Below, in pieces: positions 56,401 through 64,000 of a stretch of DNA of 64,000 bases (positions within the stretch are counted from its first letter, which is position 1; each line of letters starts with the position of its first letter). The stretch is from Bilabrum cf. latius (Eukaryota > Bigyra: Bicosoecida > Bigyra > Bicosoecida), in contig OZ237757.1 of assembly GCA_965178125.1 (NCBI GenBank), forward strand, positions 248,001 through 312,000, given 5' to 3'. The notes beneath the pieces were generated by a model. It was not told where the DNA came from, made no database searches, and saw only the letters and a list, made by a program, of their open reading frames with translations. A program made the position numbers and the translations under genes.

Positions 56401-59400
56401 GCAGGACACACAGGAGCACCGAACGAGGGCCGCGCGCTAGGTGAGTCAGCAAGCCTCGAATACAAAGATCTGCGAGTCAGCGAGACCAGCACTGGCAGTC
56501 AAAGACCGGCGACCATGCACGGGCCCAACAAGGCCCCTGCAGCACTCTCCGCTGCAAGCATTGTGTACTCCCTGGACCCCAATGTGGTCGGCGAAGGTGC
56601 AGGGGCAGCTCAGTTTGATCCATTGAATGTCGAGTATGACTCAAGGGTATCACCGAGGGTGGATTCCGTGGTGCCAGGCGTGATCCGCGCCGTCACCCCC
56701 GGCATCGTGTCGCTGCTTCTGGCGGGGGCTCGCAGCCCTAGCTCTGCCAATGGCACCGCTGATGTGTCTGTACAGGTCGGGGGCGTGCCATGCGAGAATC
56801 CTGTGCTCAGCAATGTCGAGAGCAGACTGACAAGGGTACAGTGCACGCTCACTCCAAACCCTTAGAAGCCACTCAACATGGGTTGGCAAGCCGTCCGAGT
56901 GGCTGTGGATGGGAGGCCCGCTGCAGGCTTACACTCAATCTATGTCCTGCCTTCCGTGGGAAACGTGGACGCCGAGCAATTCGGTTCCTCTGCAGGCGGA
57001 AAAACAGTTGGCATGTCGCACGGGGGGCTCAGCCACTTGGGAGCCTTCGCCTCACAGTCTGCCTCGAGCGATGGCGGCTGGGTACCGCTGGAAGGCGTGC
57101 TACGCATGTCTCTTGCGTACGACGGCATTAGCGACGCCGCAGAATTGGCCCAAGCTGCGGTCAACGCGTCTGGGCTCATTGGTGATGCAAACACTAGCCC
57201 GAGTGAGCTTGCGTTGATGTCGGCAGCCGCTCGCAGGGTAGCGTCAGGCTCTCATGCAGGCGCCTGGGCCGCCGCTGATACCGAGGTGAGGGTGTGTGGC
57301 GTGCCATGCAATCCAGCAAGCGGCGGAGCACAGTACCTACGGTGCGTGACAGGCGCAGTGCTTCCCATGGAACGTTCGCTAGCCCCTTGGGTGGCCACTC
57401 TGACCAGCAGAGGCGGATACGACGACGCATCACAAGGGTACGTGACACCCCGTGACGCAGCCACCACCGGGGAGCAGGTCCTGCGCCATCGAGTGGATGC
57501 CACATCTGGCCAAATCGCGCTGGGCAAGGGGCAGGTGTCAGTGATGGCATTTCCGTCGCTTCGGTTGCCTGCGTTTTCGGATGTGGGCATTGCCCAGCTG
57601 ACAGTGACCGCGCAGCAGCAGAGCGGCTCTGACGAGGATGTCTTGCTAGGCATCCTGCCTGTGCTGCTGCCCGCCATTGATGCTGTTAAACGAAACGGAC
57701 CTGGCGGCTCTCTGGATTGGAACGGCGGGCTCTCAGCGATGCCCGGCGCACTGTCTCAGCTTACTGCACGCGCCCTTGCAAGAACCATGAGGAGAGCAGT
57801 GGCGGCCGGCAGCGCCCACGCAGCCACCCTATCCAGTGTTGCCGACCAGCTCGGCGTAATAGACGGACAGGAAATGTTGTTCGCTCCCCGCGAAATGATG
57901 CTCTGGAGGCCTCCTGCCTTCCAGAAGCAAGGCGAGTCGCACGTGCTGCCCGACCTGTCTGTGCTGCTTGAGCAGGCCCTCGAAGATGCTGGCGCCAGCG
58001 AGTACTCGCATTCTGGGGGCAATGACACGGATGACGAGTACGTGCACTACGACGAGCATTCGAGCGTGCTGGCCATCGTGATCGTGGATGCCTCAGTTTC
58101 GTCTGCCTCTGTTGCAGGGTCAACGCAGAACGCATATCCAATCTCCGCTGTTAGTGGCAATGTGAACAGATGGCAAGAAGCCGCAGCGGCCGCTGCGCAG
58201 ATGGTGGGGCGGGAAGACGATGCTGCAGGCACGTTAGCTGATGAGGAGGCAGCGGCCCTTCGGTCCGAATCAAGCGGCATGCTCGGTCCAGACCCCGAAG
58301 CACCCACGGGTCAAAGCAGCGATATTTCGTCTGGGTCGGCGCGGGCTGCTTGGGCAGGCTACCGAGTCGCTTATAGCGGAGACGCAGAGCGTGAAGATTA
58401 CAGGCCTCAGCTGCAGATTGAAGTGGCTCCTGCCCATGGGATGGACGCTCCTCTGCCCATCCGCTGGTCGCGCGCCGCTGCTCTTCGGACACCGGCCGTG
58501 CTGGCAGTGGCTCAGGACCCTATTGTTAGAGACGCCCTTCTGGGCAGCAGTACTGAGGCACAGTCTGTTCTCGCAGACATGGCCAGCGCGCTGGCGGGTG
58601 CTCTTCAGGAGGATTCTAGTGAAACCGATGATGATCTATCGCTGGTGCTTCCTGGATTGCTGCCGTCGCTGCCCGTTGCTCTTCGAGACGGGCCGGTCGG
58701 TGACACCTCATTAGCAAGGGATGCCTGGATGCAGGGCGTGGCTACGTGGTTGCTGGATGCTGCTGGTGCCCTCAATTGCACCACAGAAGTGTGGAGCAGG
58801 GACGCGCCGGGGGCAGCCACGGCTAGGCTCATGGGACGGGACGTCTCCATTGACACGCTCGATGCAGAGTCCAACCCGGAGTGGCATGAAGTGGAGGCTA
58901 CCGACGGGATCGTTCGATCCGCTTTAGAGACGAACACATGGGGTACAGATGTCGGAATGCAATCAGCCTCCTCTTGGAATGGAGCAGCAGATGCTATGGT
59001 GTTCGCCAGCGCAGGATCCACCCCAGAAGGAGCAATCGATTCGCAGGACGGTGCCACCGGCTGGAATGTGGCATCAACAGAGCTGTTCGGCACGCAACTG
59101 CCAGTGCAGCTCGCTCTATGTCTGCGCGATCCTGTGATTGGCGACAGGATCCGGATCGCGATAAATGCCACCTCGGCGGTCTAGCAAGAGCTGCTGCGGT
59201 CGACATCAATCGAGTTGCGAATTGGCGCATTGGCAATGCCAGAATCCGATGCTATGCTCGGGTTCGTGCAGTAGAGCGCGGCGGCTCTGAATCTTGCCAG
59301 GCTGCGGGAGCAGAGCCCACTCGCCGCAGGTACAATGCAAGGCAGCGCAATCGATCGCATCTCCGCCTGGGTAGCGTTCTCATCCGATTCTCTATATGCA

Positions 59401-62400
59401 TCCGCGGTTCAAGTCAACGACCAAGGGGTTTTCGAGCTCATCATCGACCTGGCGGCCGCGGCTAGTCAGCAGGTGGCGCGTGGCTCACTACCCGCAGTGC
59501 CTCTGGATGTTCTCAAGACAACAGCTTGGGTATCTATCTCACTGCAGCAGGGCAGCGAAGATCCATCTGGGGATGCAATGGAATCCAGCATTATCATCAC
59601 CAGCATTCAGGTTGAAACTTCTCAGGCCAGCCTCCCGCGCCGCAGTCTGGTGGCTAGCTCGGATCCGCACCTCTCTCTTGCAGTCTAGTCGCTCCATGGT
59701 GGGCACTCGAACCACCCCCAGGGACACGAGGTATCCCGCAGGCTGGCCACCCAGTCGCCACTGGCTCGGACTGCCCATGCCCTTCGCAGCACACTGCATG
59801 CAGCAGTGGGACACTCACACAGGCAGCTCCTCGACCTTGCTGCTGCCACCGGTGATGCCCATCCGAACGGGCCCAGGGCACTGCTGGCTCAGCGGCAGAT
59901 CATTCAGGACGGCAGGCGCTGGCGTGCCAGTGACAGAGATGGCGCTTCCTTGGATGAAGCGCACGCTATGCATCCTGCCGCGCCGGGGTCCAGGCGAGTG
60001 CTCCTTGGAGCGTCCCGAGGCATGCCGCAGGATCGCTCACGCCAGTTGTCTGCCGAGCACGCCCGCAGGCTTTTCTTCTTTGGTGGATTCTTCCCATTCC
60101 CGATCATACCGCAGCCTGTCACCACGTCAGTGTCACCGCCGCGGGGAAGCACCAAGGGAGGCACGCTGCTCACCATCTCTGGCCGGCACTTTGGAACCAG
60201 AGCTGCAGATGTTACTGTGACTCTTGGAGGTGCACAGACACTGTGCGATAGCATCGAGACGATCTCAAACACACGGATCACCTGCTACACCCGAAATCTT
60301 GGTTTTGGGACCGGTGCGCTGGCTGTGCTTGTGCGCCGCCGGAATGTCGGCCTGGGAATCCTCACTGGCGATTCAAGCACGTACTAGTACGCAGACGTGT
60401 GGTCTCGCAGCTCGACGTGGGGCGGAGAGCCTCCCCCGCGAGAGGGAGAGAGTGTGCACGTGCCGCTCGGCTCGATCATCTTCCTTGACATCTCGCCCCC
60501 CAGGCTGAGGCTGATCGTCCTCTAGGGCACGATGGTGGTGCTGTCAGATACAGACGAGCACTTGCGCCTGAGTGCCGAGTGGATCATCGTCAATGGCCTC
60601 GGGTCGCAGTTCGTAGCCGGACACCCCTCTCTTCCGCTGCAGGGCCGTTTCACCATCGAGATGCTTGGACACGTGAAGACCCCAACCCTGCCGATCTACG
60701 GCGCCAAGTCGCTCGGTGTCTGGGAGGGCTTGCTGTCCTTCCACGGCCGAGCGGTAGGCAAATCATTCGTGCAGCTGGGGCAGACCGCCCACCGGCTTGA
60801 CGACGAGATCGTGTTGCACGAGAGGATTGAGACGAGAGACGGTTGGGAGGCAGGCTCCACGATCCTAATCACGTCCACTCATGCCGGTGCCGATGCAGCC
60901 GCGCTTCGCACGGAACGGGTCGTGATCAAGGAGATCAAGTCGGACAGAAAGACCATCGTGCTTCGGTCAAGGCTCAGGCACAACCATGAGGCCACAACGT
61001 ATGAGTACGAGGTGTCCAAGACGAACGTGACGGCAGTGCCTACTGCAGGTGGAGGATATGTGCCCGGTGTTGATTCTGTGCTCACAACACGCAGAGTCGA
61101 GGTTCGCGCAAGAGTCGCTCTGCTTACGAGGAGTATCACCATTCAGAGCGATGCTGCAAGATTCAGGGCGCCGGAGCGTTTCGGCGTGACGGTGACCCTG
61201 CACAACCCGGGGCGGGAGCGCGCTGTCGCCATGTGGAGCAACGTCGCCATCCGACGGGGCGGACAGGCCGGTAGGCTCGGCAAGTGCGCGATCAGCTTCA
61301 GCATGATGGGTCGAGTCACGCGGAACTACCTCGAGAATCTGGTGGTGGAATCATCCATGAATCGTGCCGTGTGCGTGCGCGGGGTGCGGAACCTGCCAAT
61401 CCGCGGGCTGGTGGCAGACTCCATCCGTGGCCACGCCGTGTTCCTCTCTGACGGAGTTGAGGACGGTACTCGCCTGGAGTAGGCTCTGATCTCTCGTGTG
61501 ATGCCGGTGGATGTAGGCGGCTTCAACACGGAGCAGCAGCCAGCAGGAGTGTACCTTGCCTCGCCCGGTGCAGACCTCCGAGGTGTGGTGGTTACCGCGG
61601 CACCTCACGGAGTTTGGCTTTGGCCACCTGCCTCACCCATGGGTGCGTCGTCTACCAGTGCTGCTGCACAGACCCTTTGTCCTTCATCCACAGCCCTGGG
61701 TGTCTGGTACGGCGTGGAGGCCATCAGCGGTGACTATGGCGTTCGGTTCACTGGTATCCACACCCCTCGATCGGACCCGTGTGACGAGGACTCTGCGCCG
61801 GTGTCATCGTATATCGGCGGAGTTTTGGCTGCCAGGCAGCTGGAGAAGGGCGTGGTGATTGCGGCAGATACGCGGGTGGTCGTCAGGGGCGTGACGACGA
61901 TCGACTGCCACGTGGCTGCGATCGAGTTCCCTGGTGCTGACGGCGGGCGGCTCCACGGCTGTTTCGCTGGAGACTCCGGTGCGAGCGATGTGACGATCAT
62001 CGGGAGGTCCGGGTCAGATCTTGATTTGCACCCCGGGTTGGCGGCAGACGCTCCCGCGTACTGGCCCCCTCGGATGGGCGTGCTGCTGCCTGCATGGCAC
62101 GGAGCTCACCTAGTCAACGTGTCATTCGCTTCATTCGGACCCCAGGCTGCGACTGCTTAGTCCTCAGGGGATGGCGGCCATGAGGATGACTATGCTGTTG
62201 GCGCTTGCTCAATGTGCGAGCGGTTCACGCCCTACGGTGGCGGCTGGGAATCAAGGTGGAACCGGGTCTGGTGGTCGACTGGACGGATGGCAGAATGGGA
62301 TCTGGAAACATCCAGGCCGGCGTACCCCGATGCATTTGACAACAACACCGGGAGCGAGATCTCGAGGCGCATGCTGTGGCGCTGGGAGCATGAGGGCGTG

Positions 62401-64000
62401 ATCGCTGACTTGGACGGGACCTTCTGCCCCTTGCAGCCGGGCGATGTGGCCTACAGCCAGCTCGACTATCCTCACGCGCTACCGAGGACCATCTTGCCAT
62501 ATACGCCGCTAGCCGATGTTGCCTCAGCCGATTGTGCAGTGGCTCCAGACCCCGAGTACACGCATGGTCGCGGTGGAGGAGTCGTGTGTGCGGGAACGCC
62601 ATGGCGCAGGCTTGCAGCCAACAACACGATCCCCGAGAGTCTGTTCCGCCGAGACTTCACCCTCACTCCCGTAGATGGGTGGCGGCACCGCCTGTCTGCC
62701 CCGGTGGATGCCGGCGCGGAAGCGGACGCCCCGTTTTCGAATGCGAGAAGGACGCATCCAGGCGGCTGGGTGGCTCTCGTTCCTGGCAATTCCACCATCC
62801 TCATCGGCTTCAGGCATCCAGCATGGCCGGATCTTCACCTGCAGCAGATAGAAGTGGGCGCGGGCGAGTTCGACAACTGGCCCACCCCTGCAGCTCAGTC
62901 GCCCGAGCTCGCTGCACTGTCTATGATGCTGCCCTATGAAGTGGGTCACGGCCTTGACCGCTGGACAGACGATGAAGTCTGGCTTAGGTTGGCGTTTCCT
63001 CACGCACTGGACCGTATCGAAGTCGAGTACAACCTCGTGGCTGAGGCCCCACACAATGATATCGTCGTGCAGTCTCCCACGGTCGGAATCCCTGGGCGGC
63101 ACACCATGTTCGGATCGTGGACCATGGACACGGCAGCTACCACTGCCGTCGTTCTGTTGAACGGAAATGACGCCTCCCGCCTGGAACGTGACAACCGCAT
63201 GTGCCGGCATTCGACGTACGCCCGCATCACTGCTTACAGGGCAACAAGTTGGGGCGATGGTGGTGGAGGCGGGGGCGGGGGTGGTGGAGGCGGAGGAGGC
63301 GGCAGTGGAGGTGGTGGAGGCGGCGGTGGAGGCGGCGGTGGAGGTGGTGGTGGGAGCGGAGGAGGAGGTGGCGGTGGAGGTGGCTCCTCGCCATGCCCCA
63401 CCCGATGCGAGCTTCTAGGGTACCGCGAGACATTCAAGAGGCTGTGGTCCTTCTCTTCCACGTGGACTGGCATGCCATGCATGGGATACACCGGGCTGCC
63501 CGTTACCGGACAGACCGTCGTCATCTCAGCCAACAAGCACGTGGTTCTGGATGTATCGACACCTGTTCTCCGTGCACTCGTCATCGAAGGCATTCTTGAG
63601 GTGCACGACAGGGGCGAGGGTACTGCGCCTCTCCTGCTTCAGGCCGAGCACATTATCATCCGGAAGCACGGTGCGCTGCTCGTGGGATCGCCGGCGCGGC
63701 CCTACCGCGGCAACTTTGAGATCCGCATGGTGGGCGACAGGCACAGGCCAGCGTTCCTGAACGGCTTCGACACGTTTGCGCCTAGCAAGGCCATCACTTC
63801 TAACGGAAACCTCACTTTGGTGGGCATCAGCAGGAGACCCTCGTGGACTCGGCTGCTGAGATCCGCCAAGGCTGGCGACACCGAGGTGGTGGTCATGGGC
63901 CAGGCCCAGCTCTGGCGAGCCGGCGATCGCATCGTGTTAGGGCCTACTGGTTTCAGGCACAACGAGACGGAGGAGGCCATCGTTCGCAGCGTGACCCGGC
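47456..64000 (+). CDS. Giant fibrocystin-L-like (PKHD1L1-like) IPT/TIG-G8 receptor, 3' end beyond the window
   Basis: Exon 1 (47456-47594) encodes a signal peptide (HLVVVLALIFVKGASS) and the start of the first IPT/TIG domain. Exon 2 runs from 47960 to the window end without TAA or TGA, over 5,390 codons so far. About a dozen IPT/TIG domains are recognisable by SPxxG and GG...(V/I)xGxxF: near 48230, 48540, 51450, 51930, 52270, 52660, 54110, 54450, 54990, 55310 and 60120. A PA14 domain (~350-450), a LamG-like domain (~1737-2043), a first G8 domain (~4190) and a parallel beta-helix follow. Then comes a ~45-residue poly-Gly linker and a second G8 domain (~5210) at the edge. This is the PKHD1L1/fibrocystin layout. 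Twenty TAGs, the first at 49264 and the last at 62158. Likely a cell-surface adhesion or sensing protein; the C-terminal TM is not in the window. Confidence 0.92.
47595..47959 (+). other. Intron 1 of the fibrocystin-like gene (365 nt)
   Basis: Donor GTGAGG after one base of a codon, acceptor GCCTCTCTGCAG. Splicing gives IYGQ-E-IPSPFEAT across the first TIG domain. Internal in-frame stops show it is not coding. Confidence 0.85.
63250..63392 (+). repeat. Glycine-codon (GGN) low-complexity tract
   Basis: About 45 consecutive codons are almost all GGN with occasional AGT/AGC, giving a flexible Gly/Ser linker between the beta-helix region and the second G8 domain of the fibrocystin-like protein. 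Confidence 0.9.

Noticed and set aside
1-64000. TAG read as leucine (as in some other codes)
   Set aside because: B56 and SNARE sites require Gln, and TAG mixes with CAG in poly-Gln runs; Leu would disrupt the SNARE zero layer.
1-64000. Programmed stop readthrough or pseudogenes instead of code change
   Set aside because: About 94 TAGs in nearly all genes, no shared 3' context, no frameshifts, intact catalytic residues, and no gene ending at TAG.

Overview
This window is nuclear DNA from a GC-rich, intron-poor microbial eukaryote (a protist or alga) that I cannot place more precisely. The evidence is GT-AG introns, a kinesin, a TBC Rab-GAP, a Bet1-type SNARE, a PP2A B56 subunit, class III cyclases, a CCT-motif protein and a giant fibrocystin-like receptor. 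Genes are dense, mostly 100-400 bp apart, with usually zero or one intron. All seven introns I could place start GTRAG and end CAG, and six lie within the first ~100 codons.

The central observation is the genetic code. Read with the standard code, nearly every gene breaks at in-frame TAG codons. Read with TAG as sense, they become long, continuous and domain-complete. I count about 94 internal TAGs across 19 genes. All 17 genes whose 3' end is visible stop at TGA (13) or TAA (4), none at TAG. Conserved positions show the amino acid is glutamine: the zero-layer Gln of the Bet1-like SNARE (28054-28056), the HF-Q-VAER Gln of PP2A-B56 (46655-46657), the Gln before VV in a cyclase (21564-21566), and mixed TAG/CAG poly-Gln runs (17259-17282, 15159-15170, 26373-26384). 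This is a UAG=Gln, UAA/UGA=stop code, formally the same as NCBI table 15.

Layout. 1-12576, minus strand: a membrane protein cut by the left edge, a long coiled-coil kinesin-14, a leucine-rich-repeat protein and a CCT-motif protein. 13557-20864, plus: a TBC Rab-GAP and a TPR/F-BAR protein. 21075-28386, minus: a two-domain transmembrane nucleotide cyclase with inverted catalytic halves, a small acidic nuclear protein and a Bet1-like SNARE. 28590-34771, plus: an Aurora-like kinase with a very large insertion, an LEA-like protein and a type II membrane protein ending in a glucosidase II beta-like module. 34994-37777, minus: a SET methyltransferase. 37867-39627, plus: a membrane-anchored hormone-sensitive-lipase-type esterase. 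39854-44147, minus: a B12D/MLRQ-type mitochondrial protein, a heparanase-like GH79 glycosidase and a two-TM RNaseK-like protein. 44517-64000, plus: a PH-B56 fusion and a fibrocystin-L-like receptor of more than 5,390 residues running off the right edge.

The genes form no obvious pathway. Several belong to membrane traffic and cortex (TBC, SNARE, F-BAR, kinesin) or phospho/cyclic-nucleotide signalling (Aurora-like, B56, cyclase), which is normal neighbour mixing in a eukaryotic chromosome.
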